The notes: a model not told the origin generated them from the sequence alone. 64,000 bases of DNA from Dyella_A sp050749815 (GCF_050749815.1 NZ_CP192735.1:620001-684000); one strand, 5' to 3'. Shown: positions 24,362 through 34,944, numbered from the stretch's first letter. Program-made: numbers and translations.

Positions 24362-26913
24362 CGGCCGGCTTCCGTCGTCGACGGCTTGCCGGCGGCCAGT
24401 GCGCGATAGGCCTCGCGGGCCTTGCCCAGGTAGTCCAGCGTCATGCGCTTCTCCGCCGCGGTGTTGTAGTCGTCGCGTGCCGTGGCGGCCTCGATGGTGC
24501 GATCCATCCAATGGACGAACCACGCCGCATCGTCGCGCGCGCTGGCCGCGAGCACGTGGTCGCCCAGCCAGACCGGGTTGGTGGTGGCGTAGGGGTAGAG
24601 GTCGAGCACCTGCGGATCGGCGCCGTCGTTCCACGCGCGCAGCAGCACCCAGCCGCCGTCGAGGTCGAGATCGCCCTCGGCGTCGAGATGGCGGCGGTCG
24701 CCGGTGAGCGTGAAGGTCTTCACCACCTGGCCGTTGTGCACCAGTTCCAGGTGATCCACGGCGACGGGCGAGCGCAGCGCCACGCGGTAGTGATGACGCC
24801 CCGGGGCGAGTTGCGTGCCGGGCCGGGCGCCGTCAAGCAGAAAGCCGAGCAGCGGGCCGTTGCTGGCGAAGCCGTGGCCGGCCTTCAGCGCAGCGAGCGC
24901 ACTGCCCACGTCGCGCTGGCCGCCGGTGTCGAGGAACACGCGGTTCATGCCGACCGGGCCGCGCAGCGAGGCGTAGTTGGCCATCGCATCGGTGCCGGCG
25001 CCGGTGGGCAGGCGCAGGCCGAGGTTGAGCAGGCGGTACCACACGGTGGCGGTGGCCTTGTGGTCGGAGAAGCCCATCACCTCGATGTAGTCGACCTTGC
25101 CTTCGATGACGTCGGCGGGCAGCTCGTTGCTGAGCACCGGATCGTGCTGCGGGTCGGGCAGCACGTCGAACGGATGCACGTAGCCGACCAGGGCGCCCTG
25201 CGCGTGGGCGAGGTCGGCCACGGCGGCATTGGTCGGCCACGGGCTGGCCATCGCGGTGTGGCGGTAGGCCGAGTAGCCCTGGGTGATGTAGTGGTCATCG
25301 AGGTGCAGCAGGCCGAGGTGGCCCCAGAAACTGGTGTGGTACTCCTGCCCGTGCAGCACCAGGGTCTGCGCGGTGCTGGCCGGGTCGGCGTCGGTGCGGA
25401 AGCTGGCGATGTCCGGCACGCGCTCTTCCTTGTTCACCACCAGGTCCCAGGCGATGTCGAGGTCTTCCGCGCGCGCCTGCAGCGCGAGGTGCGCCGGCGT
25501 GTTGCGGTAGTGGCCGCCGTAGTTCATGTGGATGTGCAGGTCGGCGCTGACGAAGTGGCCGTAGGCGGCCGGCAGCGCGTCCGGCACCAGCGTGGCGGTG
25601 AGCTTTGCCTGCTGCCCGTTCGAGAGGTCGACCGTGCGGCGCCACGGCGCGTAGGCGAAGCCGTGCTGCACCCAGATCGCGGCCTTGCCGGCTGGCACGT
25701 CCAGCGTGCACGGCGGCGCGCAGTGGAAGTAGTGCGTTTCGGTGTGCTGCAGCGTTCGGTCGAAGCCGTCATCGGCCGAAACCCAGGCGTGCGGCGGCGC
25801 ATAGGCGCGGCCGTCGCCGGCCACGATCGCCACGCGCGCGGGCGTGCGCTGGCCGTGCTCGTCGACGATGTCGAGGGTGAGCTTCGCCTGCGGCGACCGG
25901 TAGTGGTGTTGCGTCGCCACCACGTCCTGGCTGGCGCCGCCCAGCGTCTCGATCACGCGCAGCGCGGTGTCTCCGTTGCGGTTGTCGATGACCGCGATGC
26001 GCGAGCCGTCCGGCGACCAGCGCGCGTTGCGGCGATCGAACGCGCCGAAGCTCAGCGGCAGCGGTGCGGCGCCATCGGCGGTGGTGAGCCACAGCTGCTG
26101 GTGCTGGCGGCCGTGGTAGCTGGAATAGAGCAGGCGCTTGCCGTCCGGCGCCAGTTCGGGCCGCGCGCTCCAGCTGGTTTCCTCGCTCAGCACGCGGCGA
26201 CGCTGCGCGGGGTGCTCGACATCCACGGCAAAGAGGTCGCCGGTGCCCCAGCCGATCTCCGGGTTGCTGACGTAGTAGATCGTCTTGCCGTCCGGCGACC
26301 AGGACGGATTGATGGCGTGGTCGAAGGCCGAGTAGTAGTAGCGGTCCAGCGTGCTCTTGCGCTCGCCCAGCAGCAGATGCGGGTGGTGCAGGCCGGCGGT
26401 GTCGATGTCGGCGAGGAACAGGTTGAAGTGGCCGGTGCCCTGCGTGGACACCCAGGCGAGCCGCTTGCCGTCGGGCGACAGCCGCGGCTCCACGTTCACC
26501 GCGCCCTGGTCGGTGAGGCGCTGCTCGCGGCCGCTGGCCATGTCCAGCCGCCACAGCTCCAGCGCGTTGCCGTCGTAGCGGGTGAACACCACGCTGCGGC
26601 CGTTGCGCGAGGCATCGGGCTGGTAGTCGTAGGCGGCCTTGGGATGAGTCAGTTGAGTGGCGCTGGCGTCGCCGATGCGCTGGCGCCACAGCGAGCCGCC
26701 CATGCTGTAGACGAGCGTGTTGCCGTCCGGCAGGAAGCTGGCCGAGGACGGGCCGCTGGTGAGCTGCGGCAGGTACAGCTCGCGCCAGTAGTAGCTGTGC
26801 GGCAGGTCGACCTGCTTGAGCACGGGTTCGCGCGCGGCCTGCGCGGGCGCCGCACCGAACATCATGACCAGGAAGGTGGCGAGGACGGGGGCGGCGTTCG
26901 CGAGGCGTTTCAT
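24358..26913 (-). CDS. PD40 beta-propeller fused to CehA/McbA-type metallohydrolase
   Basis: 851 residues from the ATG at 26913 with a signal peptide (MKRLANAAPVLATFLVMMFG). Residues about 45-400 hold at least six TolB-like PD40 repeats (LSPDGKRLAW, WSPDGKTIYY). From about residue 490 comes a PHP-like CehA/McbA domain with the metal motif SADLHIHMNYGGHYRN and later histidines in LVGYVHPFD. McbA and CehA hydrolyse carbamate or amide bonds in other bacteria. The propeller-PHP fusion resembles a peptidase plan in which the propeller gates substrate. It is coupled to both neighbours: 2 bp after the aminotransferase and overlapping the S9 peptidase. Confidence 0.78.
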   Translation of the reverse strand: MKRLANAAPVLATFLVMMFGAAPAQAAREPVLKQVDLPHSYYWRELYLPQLTSGPSSASFLPDGNTLVYSMGGSLWRQRIGDASATQLTHPKAAYDYQPDASRNGRSVVFTRYDGNALELWRLDMASGREQRLTDQGAVNVEPRLSPDGKRLAWVSTQGTGHFNLFLADIDTAGLHHPHLLLGERKSTLDRYYYSAFDHAINPSWSPDGKTIYYVSNPEIGWGTGDLFAVDVEHPAQRRRVLSEETSWSARPELAPDGKRLLYSSYHGRQHQQLWLTTADGAAPLPLSFGAFDRRNARWSPDGSRIAVIDNRNGDTALRVIETLGGASQDVVATQHHYRSPQAKLTLDIVDEHGQRTPARVAIVAGDGRAYAPPHAWVSADDGFDRTLQHTETHYFHCAPPCTLDVPAGKAAIWVQHGFAYAPWRRTVDLSNGQQAKLTATLVPDALPAAYGHFVSADLHIHMNYGGHYRNTPAHLALQARAEDLDIAWDLVVNKEERVPDIASFRTDADPASTAQTLVLHGQEYHTSFWGHLGLLHLDDHYITQGYSAYRHTAMASPWPTNAAVADLAHAQGALVGYVHPFDVLPDPQHDPVLSNELPADVIEGKVDYIEVMGFSDHKATATVWYRLLNLGLRLPTGAGTDAMANYASLRGPVGMNRVFLDTGGQRDVGSALAALKAGHGFASNGPLLGFLLDGARPGTQLAPGRHHYRVALRSPVAVDHLELVHNGQVVKTFTLTGDRRHLDAEGDLDLDGGWVLLRAWNDGADPQVLDLYPYATTNPVWLGDHVLAASARDDAAWFVHWMDRTIEAATARDDYNTAAEKRMTLDYLGKAREAYRALAAGKPSTTEAGR

Positions 26914-26915
26914 GC

Positions 26916-28247
26916 TCAGGCTCCGGCGTGTGCCTGGTCGAGGCTGGTGCGCAGCAGCGCGATCGCCTCGTCCACTTCGGCGGTGCTCACCGTGAGCGGC
27001 GGCATGAAGCGCACCGTGCTGGTGCCGCAGGAAAGCAGCAGCAGGCCGTTGTGATACGCGCGGGTGATCACCGCATCGCACAGGGCGGTGGCGGGCGTCT
27101 TCTTGCCATCGTTCTCCACCAGCTCCATGCCGATCCACAGCCCCTTGCCGCGCACTTCGCCGATGCACGGGTAGTCCTTCTGCAGTTCGCGCAGGCGGGC
27201 GATGAAGTGGTCGCCGACGCGGGCGGCGTTGTCCATCAGGCCGCCGCGCACCAGGTCCAGCGTGGCGTTGGCGGCGGCGCAGGTGACCGGGTTGCCGCCG
27301 TAGGTGTTGCCGTGCGCGCCGCGCTTCCACTGAGACATGATCGATTTCTTGGCGATCACCGCACCGATCGGCAGGCCCGAGCCCAGGCCCTTGGCCGAGG
27401 TGAGGATGTCCGGCGCCACGCCCCAGTGCTCGCAGGCGAACATCTTGCCGGTGCGGCCGATGCCCGACTGCACTTCGTCGAAGATCAAGAGGATGCCGTG
27501 CTCGTCGCACAGCGCGCGCAGGCCGGCGAGGAAGCCGTCCGGCGGCGTCAGGTAACCGCCTTCGCCCTGCATCGGCTCGATCAGGATCGCCGCCACTTCG
27601 CTCGGCGGCACGCTGCGCTGGAACAGCATGCGGATGTAGTCGAGCACCGCCGCGCCCTGGTCGTCGCCGGCGAACAGCGGGCGGTACGGGTTGGGGTAGG
27701 GCACATGGGTGACGCCGGCCAGCGTGGGCGAGAAGCCTTTCTGCTGGGTGTACTTGCTCGAGGTGAACGACAGCGAGCCGAAGGTGCGGCCGTGGAAGCC
27801 GCCGAGGAAACCGATGAAGCGCGGCCGCCCGGTGACGTAGCGGGCCAGCTTGAGCGCGCCTTCCACCGCCTCGGTGCCGGACTGGCAGATGAAGCTCATC
27901 GCCGGTTCGCCGGCCAGGGTCTGCATCGGCGCGACCGCGGCCAGGCGCTCGCCCAGGCCGGTCATTTCCTCATGCCAGTAATCGCTGGAGATGTGCAGGA
28001 ATTTCGCCGCGGCGCCCTGCACCGCCTGGACCACTTGCGGGTGCGCGTGGCCGGTGGCGCACACGGCGATGCCGGCCATGAAGTCGAGGAAGCGGTTGCC
28101 GTCCACGTCCCACACCTCGGTGCCGCGGCCGTGCGACATCACAAACGGGTAGTCGCGCGGATACGAGGGCGAGATCACTTCGGCGTCGCGGGCGATCATC
28201 GCCTGCGCCTTGGGGCCGGGGAGGGCGGTCTTGATGTGGGCGTTCAC
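26916..28247 (-). CDS. Class III omega-aminotransferase A (4-aminobutyrate aminotransferase-like)
   Basis: 443 residues with a GTG start. This is a fold-type I PLP enzyme with the cofactor-binding QSGTEAVEGALKLARY, the Asp motif LLIFDEVQSGIGRTG and the PLP lysine in TSAKGLGSGLP. It is closest by eye to GABA/acetylornithine-type omega-aminotransferases, which move a terminal or beta amino group to 2-oxoglutarate. A second aminotransferase begins the same operon. The two may act on different amino groups of one diamino acid. The gene ends 2 bp before the metallohydrolase. Confidence 0.85.
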   Translation of the reverse strand: MNAHIKTALPGPKAQAMIARDAEVISPSYPRDYPFVMSHGRGTEVWDVDGNRFLDFMAGIAVCATGHAHPQVVQAVQGAAAKFLHISSDYWHEEMTGLGERLAAVAPMQTLAGEPAMSFICQSGTEAVEGALKLARYVTGRPRFIGFLGGFHGRTFGSLSFTSSKYTQQKGFSPTLAGVTHVPYPNPYRPLFAGDDQGAAVLDYIRMLFQRSVPPSEVAAILIEPMQGEGGYLTPPDGFLAGLRALCDEHGILLIFDEVQSGIGRTGKMFACEHWGVAPDILTSAKGLGSGLPIGAVIAKKSIMSQWKRGAHGNTYGGNPVTCAAANATLDLVRGGLMDNAARVGDHFIARLRELQKDYPCIGEVRGKGLWIGMELVENDGKKTPATALCDAVITRAYHNGLLLLSCGTSTVRFMPPLTVSTAEVDEAIALLRTSLDQAHAGA

Positions 28248-28262
28248 GGCAGAACCTTTGCG

Positions 28263-29048
28263 TCAGAGAGGGATGTGCACGGGGCGCGCGTGCGCCTCGC
28301 GGGTACGGGCGTTGAGCGCACGCAGGGTGTCGAGTTCGCGCGCCGTGGGTGGGGTGATGGTGTCGATGCGATCAGCCACCTGCAGTGGCCAGCCGATAGC
28401 GGCGCGCGCTTCGTCCACGTTGACGCCCTCGAACAGGGCGACCAGCTGCAGCTCCTCTCTTTCCGGGTGCGGGGCGAGCATGCCGAAGTCGGTGATCACC
28501 GCACGCGGGCCGCCGCCGGGGAGGCCCGCGCGGGCGCGCGCGCCGTGGCCGTCGAGGAAGCCGGCGCTGCTGCGGAAATCCAGTTGCTCGACGAAGCTGC
28601 GTGGGGTGGCGCGCGCCATCACGAATACCTGCCTGGCATGCAGCGCGATCTCCGGCGCGCCGCCGCCGCCCGGCAACCGCGTGGACGGCAGCTCGTACGG
28701 GCCGATCACGGTGCTGTTGAGGTTGCCGAAGCGGTCGATCTGCGCGGCGCCGAGGAAGCCCACGTCCACGCGCCCGGCCTGCAGGTAGTAGCTGAAGATC
28801 TCCGGCAGCGGCACCACGCAGGCGGCGGTCTCGGCCAGCTCGCCGTCGCCGATCGACAGCGGCAGCACGTCCGGCCGCGTGCCGATGGTGCCGGACTCGT
28901 AGATCAGCACGATCTCCGGCGCGTGGGTGAGCCGGGCCAGGTTGCAGGCGGCGCTGGGCAGGCCGATGCCGACGAAGCACACGCTGTCGTTGCCGAGCAG
29001 GCGCGCGGCGGCCACGGTCATCCACTCGTCGCGGGTGCAGGCGCTCAT
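28263..29048 (-). CDS. catJ: 3-oxoadipate CoA-transferase, subunit B (CatJ-like)
   Basis: 261 residues, start overlapping the stop of the A subunit. It belongs to the glutaconate/CatIJ branch of family I CoA-transferases. The catalytic glutamate is expected at Glu51 in LIYESGTIGTRPD, followed by LPLSIGDGELAETA. The GFLGAAQIDRFGNLNS segment is shared with 3-oxoadipate CoA-transferases. It would transfer CoA from succinyl-CoA to 3-oxoadipate. The PcaF-like thiolase encoded nearby would use the product directly, which supports the substrate call over glutaconate. Confidence 0.82.
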   Translation of the reverse strand: MSACTRDEWMTVAAARLLGNDSVCFVGIGLPSAACNLARLTHAPEIVLIYESGTIGTRPDVLPLSIGDGELAETAACVVPLPEIFSYYLQAGRVDVGFLGAAQIDRFGNLNSTVIGPYELPSTRLPGGGGAPEIALHARQVFVMARATPRSFVEQLDFRSSAGFLDGHGARARAGLPGGGPRAVITDFGMLAPHPEREELQLVALFEGVNVDEARAAIGWPLQVADRIDTITPPTARELDTLRALNARTREAHARPVHIPL

Positions 29049-29902
29049 GCGGCGGTCTCCGCCTGCAGTGAGGCGAGGAAGGCGTGGTGGTCGCGGGTGC
29101 CGAGCACGTGGTGGTCCATCCAGTCGAGGAAGCGCTGGCGATCGCGGGCGATCGTGTCCCAGCGCTGGTAGAAGGCGTTGTCGCGCGCGTAGTGGCCCTG
29201 CGCGTACGACGGATAGGCGCCGCCGCGGCAATGCACCACCGTGCTCACGGTCCAGTGCGGCAGCACGATGGCGTTCATCGCCGGCGGCAACGCGTCGACG
29301 ATCTCCTCCACGGTGACGATCAGCGTCTTTGCCGCCAGTGCGGCCTCGCGTGCGGCGCCGACGATGCCGTCGATCGCCACGTTGCCGGCGCGGTCGGCAC
29401 GCTGCGCGTGCACGATGGTGACGTCCGGGTTGATCGCCGGCACCGCGGCCAGCGCCTCGCCGGTGAACGGGCAGGCGACGCGGCGGATGTTCGGATTGTG
29501 CGCGGGCAGGTCGGTACCGATGTAACCGCGCAGCATGCCGAACGGCAGCCGTGACGCGCCGGCGGTGAATGCGGCGGCCATGCCGGCATGGCTGTGCTCG
29601 TTGAGCTCCAGCGGACGTGGCCAGCTGTGCTCCACCGCGTCGCGCAGGCGGTGCAGCGAACCCACGCCCGGGTTGCCGCCCCAGGAGAAGGTGAGCATGC
29701 GTGCGCAACCCATGCCGATCAGCTGGTCGTAGATCAGGTCCGGCGTCATGCGGATCAGGTGCAGGTCGCGCTTGCGCTGGCGGATGATCTCGTGGCCGGC
29801 GGCGTACGGGATCAGGTGGGTGAAGCCTTCCAGCGCGACGCTGGCGCCGTCGTGCACGAACAGCTCGATGGCCTCGGCAAGTTGCAGGTGCTGGCAGCTC
29901 AT
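29045..29902 (-). CDS. catI: 3-oxoadipate CoA-transferase, subunit A (CatI-like)
   Basis: 285 residues from the ATG at 29902 (MSCQHLQLAEAIELFVHDG), 10 bp after the dehydrogenase stop. CatI/glutaconate CoA-transferase alpha features include ALEGFTHLIPYAAGHEIIRQ, the glycine-rich TFSWGGNPGVGSLHR and INPDVTIVHAQRADRAGN. It forms the enzyme with the B subunit encoded immediately downstream with overlapping codons. Its place between the aldehyde dehydrogenase and the second aminotransferase implies that the pathway ends in a dicarboxylic keto acid. Confidence 0.82.
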   Translation of the reverse strand: MSCQHLQLAEAIELFVHDGASVALEGFTHLIPYAAGHEIIRQRKRDLHLIRMTPDLIYDQLIGMGCARMLTFSWGGNPGVGSLHRLRDAVEHSWPRPLELNEHSHAGMAAAFTAGASRLPFGMLRGYIGTDLPAHNPNIRRVACPFTGEALAAVPAINPDVTIVHAQRADRAGNVAIDGIVGAAREAALAAKTLIVTVEEIVDALPPAMNAIVLPHWTVSTVVHCRGGAYPSYAQGHYARDNAFYQRWDTIARDRQRFLDWMDHHVLGTRDHHAFLASLQAETAA

Positions 29903-29912
29903 CCGTGTGCGC

Positions 29913-31496
29913 TCACTCGACCACCGTGCGGGACTGCTCGCGCAGGTACTGCGCCAGGTAATAGAACGAGGCGATCGCCTTGCCAGTGGAGCCCGAACCC
30001 TTCCAGCCGCCGAACGGCTGGTAGCCGGGCCATGCGCCGGTGGTCGCACCCTGCGGCCGGTTGGCGTAGGTCACGCCCGCCTCGATGTGCTCGTGGAACC
30101 ACGGCACCTCGTCGGCGCCGCCGTAGAAGCCGGCGGTGAGGCCCATGGTGGTGTCGTTGGCCAGGTGCATCGCCTCGTCGCGGTCGCGCACGCGGTGCAG
30201 GGTGAGGATCGGCAAGAACATTTCCTGTTGCCACAGCGGGTGCGCCAACGGCGCTTCGGCCAGGGTCGGTTCGACGAAGAAGCCGCGGGCCAGTTCCGCG
30301 GGGCCGCCGGTGCCTTCGCCCAGCCGGCGGCCACCGGCCAGCACGGTCGCGCCGCCGGCCTCCAGCTCGTCGATGTACTGGCGGTAATGGCCGTAGGCGG
30401 TGGCGTTGACCACCGGGCCCATCCAGTGATCGCGCTCGCGTGGGTCGCCGATACGCAGGGCGCCGATGCGCTGGCGCAGGCGCTCGATCAGCGCGTCGGC
30501 GACGCGCTCGTGCACGTACAGCCGCGACAGCGCCGAGCATTTCTGCCCGCTCATGCCGAAGGCCGAGCGCACGATGCCGGCGGCGGCGTCGTCGAGGTCG
30601 GCGTGCTCGGTGACAATGCACGGGTTCTTGCCACCCATCTCGGCGACGCACGGCCGCGGCCAGGCGCCGCCGGCCATCTGTTGCATCAACTGGCGGCCGA
30701 CCGCCACCGAGCCGGTGAAGGTGAGGCCGGCCACCCGCGGGTGCTGCGCCAGCGCCGCACCGACTTCGCGGCTGCTGCCGGAGAGGTAATTGAACACGCC
30801 CGGCGGCAGGCCGGCGTCGCGGATGCAGTCGGCCAGCAGGCGCGCGGCCCACGGCGTGTCGTTGGCGCCTTTCACCACCACCGTGTTGCCGGTGACCAGC
30901 GCCGCGGCGGTGGGGCCGCCGGCCAGCGCCAGCGGGAAGTTGAACGGCGCGATCACCACCCACACGCCGTACGGGCGCATCACGCTGGCGTTGTGCGAAA
31001 CGACGCCGTCGATCGGATCGTCGGGCAGCGTGTGGTGGTAGCCGGCGTGGCTCTCGAAGTCGTCCGCGTAGTGGCGGAAGAAGTCCACCGTTTCCTGCGC
31101 CTCGCCCAGCGCCTCCATGCGGTTCTTGCCGACCTCCAGCACCAGCGCGGCGGCGATGTCGTAGACGCGCTCCTCCAGCAAGTCGCCGACGCGGCGCATC
31201 AGCCGCGCGCGCTCGGCTACCGGGGTGGCGCGCCAGGCGGGGTAGGCGGCCTGGGCCGCGCGCATGGCGGTATCGGCATCGGTTTCGTTGGCCAGCGCGA
31301 AGTGGCCCAACTGCAGGGTGTTGTCGAACGGAGCGCGGCGGTCGGCCGAATGCTCGGCCTCGACATCCCGGCCGTCGATGAACAGGCCGTGGCGCGCGCC
31401 TAGCGCTGCCGAGACGCGGGCCAGCGCGGCCTCGAAGCGTTCGTGCATGGCTTCCGGCGGGTCGTACATGGTGGCGTAGGTGAGGCGGAAGCTCAT
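29913..31496 (-). CDS. Aldehyde dehydrogenase, P5C-dehydrogenase-like semialdehyde dehydrogenase
   Basis: 527 residues, NAD(P)-dependent. The active-site Cys lies in FGMSGQKCSALSR and the general-base Glu in PCVAEMGGKNPC. APFNFPLALAGGPTAAALV and KGSGSTGKAI match the glutamate-semialdehyde (RocA/PruA) branch. In context the likely substrate is a carboxylated semialdehyde made by an omega-aminotransferase, for example 3-aminoadipate semialdehyde. Glutamate-5-semialdehyde from demethylated proline is the alternative. It is the second gene of the operon, with 10-bp gaps on both sides. Confidence 0.85.
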   Translation of the reverse strand: MSFRLTYATMYDPPEAMHERFEAALARVSAALGARHGLFIDGRDVEAEHSADRRAPFDNTLQLGHFALANETDADTAMRAAQAAYPAWRATPVAERARLMRRVGDLLEERVYDIAAALVLEVGKNRMEALGEAQETVDFFRHYADDFESHAGYHHTLPDDPIDGVVSHNASVMRPYGVWVVIAPFNFPLALAGGPTAAALVTGNTVVVKGANDTPWAARLLADCIRDAGLPPGVFNYLSGSSREVGAALAQHPRVAGLTFTGSVAVGRQLMQQMAGGAWPRPCVAEMGGKNPCIVTEHADLDDAAAGIVRSAFGMSGQKCSALSRLYVHERVADALIERLRQRIGALRIGDPRERDHWMGPVVNATAYGHYRQYIDELEAGGATVLAGGRRLGEGTGGPAELARGFFVEPTLAEAPLAHPLWQQEMFLPILTLHRVRDRDEAMHLANDTTMGLTAGFYGGADEVPWFHEHIEAGVTYANRPQGATTGAWPGYQPFGGWKGSGSTGKAIASFYYLAQYLREQSRTVVE

Positions 31497-31506
31497 GGGG
31501 ACCTCG

Positions 31507-32826
31507 TTAGGCGTGGGCGGGGAAGTGCTTCCCCAGCAGTCGGTCGATCAGCGCCAGCGCGTCGGCCAGCGCGGTTTCCTCGATCACCAGCGGCGGCGCG
31601 AGGATCAGCAGGTTGCCGCGCGCGGCCAGCGAGACGCCTTCGTCCATCGCCTCGCGAAGCAGTGCGCCCAGCGTGGCGGGGGACTGTGGCCACGGTGCCA
31701 GCGGTGCGCGGCTGGCGCGGTCGGCGACCAGCTCGATCACCGCGAACAGGCCGTGGCCGCCGCGTACGTCGCCGATCACCGGGTGGCGTGCCTGCATCGC
31801 CTTGAGCTCGGCGAACATCGCGGCGCCGAGCCGGCGCGAGCGTTCGATCAGTTGCTCGTCCTCGTAGGCGCGCACGGCGGCGAGGCCGGCGGCGCAGGCC
31901 AGCGGATGGCCGCAGTAGGTGAGGCCGGTGTAGAGCATCCGGTCGGCGAGGCGGGCATAGACCTCGGCCGACAGCACCACCGCGCCCAGCGGCAGGTGCG
32001 CGCCGGTGAGGCCCTTGGCCAGCGTCATCAGATCGGGGCGGCCGGCTTCGCCGTGGCGCTGCCAGGCGAACCATTCGCCGCAGCGGCCGAAGCCGCTCAT
32101 CACCTCGTCGGCGATCAGCAGCACGTCGCGCTCGCGGCTGGCCGTGCGCAGGGCGGGCCAGTAGCTGTCCGGGGCGACGATGCCGTTGGTGCCGGCGTTG
32201 GGCTCCATCAGCACGGCGGCGACGGTGTCGGCGCCGGCGTGGTCGATCGCCTCGCCCACGGCATCGGCGGCGAGGCGGCCGCAGCTGTCGTCGTCGGTGC
32301 TGTCGAACGGGCAGCGGTAGGCGTAGGGCGCCGGTACGCGGAGCACGCCGAAGGTCTGGGCGTCGACCTGGTCGCTGGTGCGCGCGTCGCCGGACAGCGC
32401 CATGCCGGCGTAACTGGCGCCGTGATAGGAGCGTTCGCGCGCCACGATGCGTCCACGCGGCAGCCCGCGCGCCAGGCGCGCGAACTTCACCGCGTTCTCG
32501 TTGGCGTCGGCGCCGGCCAGGGTGAAGAACACCCGGCCGCCGGCGAAGCCGGATTTTTCCAGCAACGCTTCGGCCAGCGCCTTGCGCGGTTCGGCGCCCC
32601 ACGCGGCGGTGACAAAGCACAGCTGCTCGGCCTGCTCGCGGATCGCCTGCACCACCGCCGGATGCTGGTGGCCGAGGTTGCTGCACTCGGCCAGGCTGCT
32701 CATGTCCAGGATGCGCCGACCGTCGGCCAACTCGAGGTACGCGCCGCGTCCGCTGACGACCGTGGGCGCCTGCCATTGCGATGGCACGCACCAGCTGTGC
32801 AGCACGCTGTCGCGTTCGTTGCTCAC
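31507..32826 (-). CDS. Class III aminotransferase B (taurine/beta-amino acid transaminase-like)
   Basis: 439 residues with a GTG start 21 bp from the PcaR-like operator, so it is the promoter-proximal gene of the operon. The segment SSLAECSNLGHQHPAVVQAI, the FTLAGADANENAVKFARLA cofactor loop and the lysine motif LMTLAKGLTGAHLPLG resemble taurine:2-oxoglutarate and other beta/omega-amino acid transaminases. It probably deaminates the other amino group of the same substrate as aminotransferase A. Confidence 0.85.
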   Translation of the reverse strand: MSNERDSVLHSWCVPSQWQAPTVVSGRGAYLELADGRRILDMSSLAECSNLGHQHPAVVQAIREQAEQLCFVTAAWGAEPRKALAEALLEKSGFAGGRVFFTLAGADANENAVKFARLARGLPRGRIVARERSYHGASYAGMALSGDARTSDQVDAQTFGVLRVPAPYAYRCPFDSTDDDSCGRLAADAVGEAIDHAGADTVAAVLMEPNAGTNGIVAPDSYWPALRTASRERDVLLIADEVMSGFGRCGEWFAWQRHGEAGRPDLMTLAKGLTGAHLPLGAVVLSAEVYARLADRMLYTGLTYCGHPLACAAGLAAVRAYEDEQLIERSRRLGAAMFAELKAMQARHPVIGDVRGGHGLFAVIELVADRASRAPLAPWPQSPATLGALLREAMDEGVSLAARGNLLILAPPLVIEETALADALALIDRLLGKHFPAHA

Positions 32827-32847
32827 GCGCTTTCTCCCCTGAGAAAT

Positions 32848-32881
32848 GTTCGATAATCGAACAAGAATTCGTATTGCGAAC
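32848..32881. promoter_or_regulatory. PcaR-like operator pair in a divergent promoter
   Basis: A perfect inverted repeat, GTTCGATAATCGAAC (32848-32862), is followed 4 bp later by a related site, ATTCGTATTGCGAAC (32867-32881), 19 bp centre to centre. The first differs at one of 15 positions from GTTCGATAATCGCAC, the Pseudomonas PcaR operator as I recall it. It lies between aminotransferase B (minus, start 32826) and the PcaR-like regulator (plus, start 32913), so one regulator site can serve both transcripts. Confidence 0.75.
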
Positions 32882-32912
32882 TCATTGGAATGCTTCTACG
32901 CTCGGCCTGTCA

Positions 32913-33741
32913 ATGGATCTGAGCGAGACGATGGCCTCCCAACCTTTCGAGGAAAGTCCCGACTACGTGCAGTCGCTGGCGCGCGGCCTGCAGGTGCTGC
33001 GCGCGTTCGATCGCGAGCTGTCCAGCCCGAGCCTGTCGCAGGTGGCCGAGCGCACCGGACTGTCGCGTGCGGTGGCGCGACGGCTGCTGCTGACGCTGCA
33101 GCACCTGGGCTACGTGGGCAGCCGCGGGCGCAGCTTTTTCCTCACCCCGCGGGTGCTGGAACTGGGCTACAGCTACCTCACCTCGCTGGACCTCACCGAA
33201 CTGGCGCAGCAGAGCCTGGAGCAGCTGTCGCATCGCATCGGCGAAAGCTGTTCGATGGCCGTGCTCGACGGCACCGACATCGTCTACGTGCTGCGCGTGC
33301 CGGTGCGCCGGGTGATGAGCGTGGCGCTGGGCGTGGGCGCGCGGCTGCCGGCGTTTGCCACCTCGATGGGGCGCGCGATTCTGGCCGACCTCGCCGACGA
33401 CGCGCTCGTCGCGTGGATGAAGGGCCAGACCTTCCGTGCCTACACGCCGCAGACCCTGCACACGGTCAGCGCGCTGAAGGCCGAGCTGGCGCGCGTGCGT
33501 AAGCAGGGCTACGCGCTGGTATCGCGCGAGCTGGAACACGGGCTGTGTTCGATCGCCGTGCCGATCCGCGCGGCCGACGGCAGCACGGTCGCCGCGCTCA
33601 ACGTCGGCATGCCGTACAGCGACGAGGCGCACAAGCGCGCGACCAGGGAGATCCTGCCGGCGCTGCGCGAGACGCAGGCGGCGGTGGAGCAGACGATCGC
33701 CCGCGGCGGCTGGCTACCCCATCTGGCGATGAAGAACGCCT

Positions 33742-33749
<8 letters not shown>
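32913..33749 (+). CDS. IclR-family regulator of the PcaR/PcaU/PobR type
   Basis: 278 residues from the ATG at 32913; an ATG at 32931 is an equal alternative and neither has a strong ribosome site. A winged helix-turn-helix lies at about residues 20-75 (LSQVAERTGLSRAVARRLL). The effector domain includes ESCSMAVLDGTDIVYVLR, RVMSVALGVGARLPAFATS and MGRAILA, characteristic of the subgroup that senses protocatechuate, 4-hydroxybenzoate or 3-oxoadipate. No aromatic ring-cleavage genes are near, so 3-oxoadipate is the best effector guess. The gene overlaps the thiolase start by 8 bp. Confidence 0.85.

Positions 33750-34940
<1,191 letters not shown>

Positions 34941-34944
<4 letters not shown>

Noticed and set aside
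20009..24409. Plus-strand open frame of 1466 codons
   Set aside because: It runs opposite to well-supported genes (Rieske, S9 peptidase) and across the real plus-strand bapA frame; composition is the Val/Ala/Arg/His pattern of antisense frames in GC-rich DNA.
24511..27054. Plus-strand open frame of 847 codons
   Set aside because: Antisense to the propeller-metallohydrolase gene, whose motifs and operon spacing are convincing.
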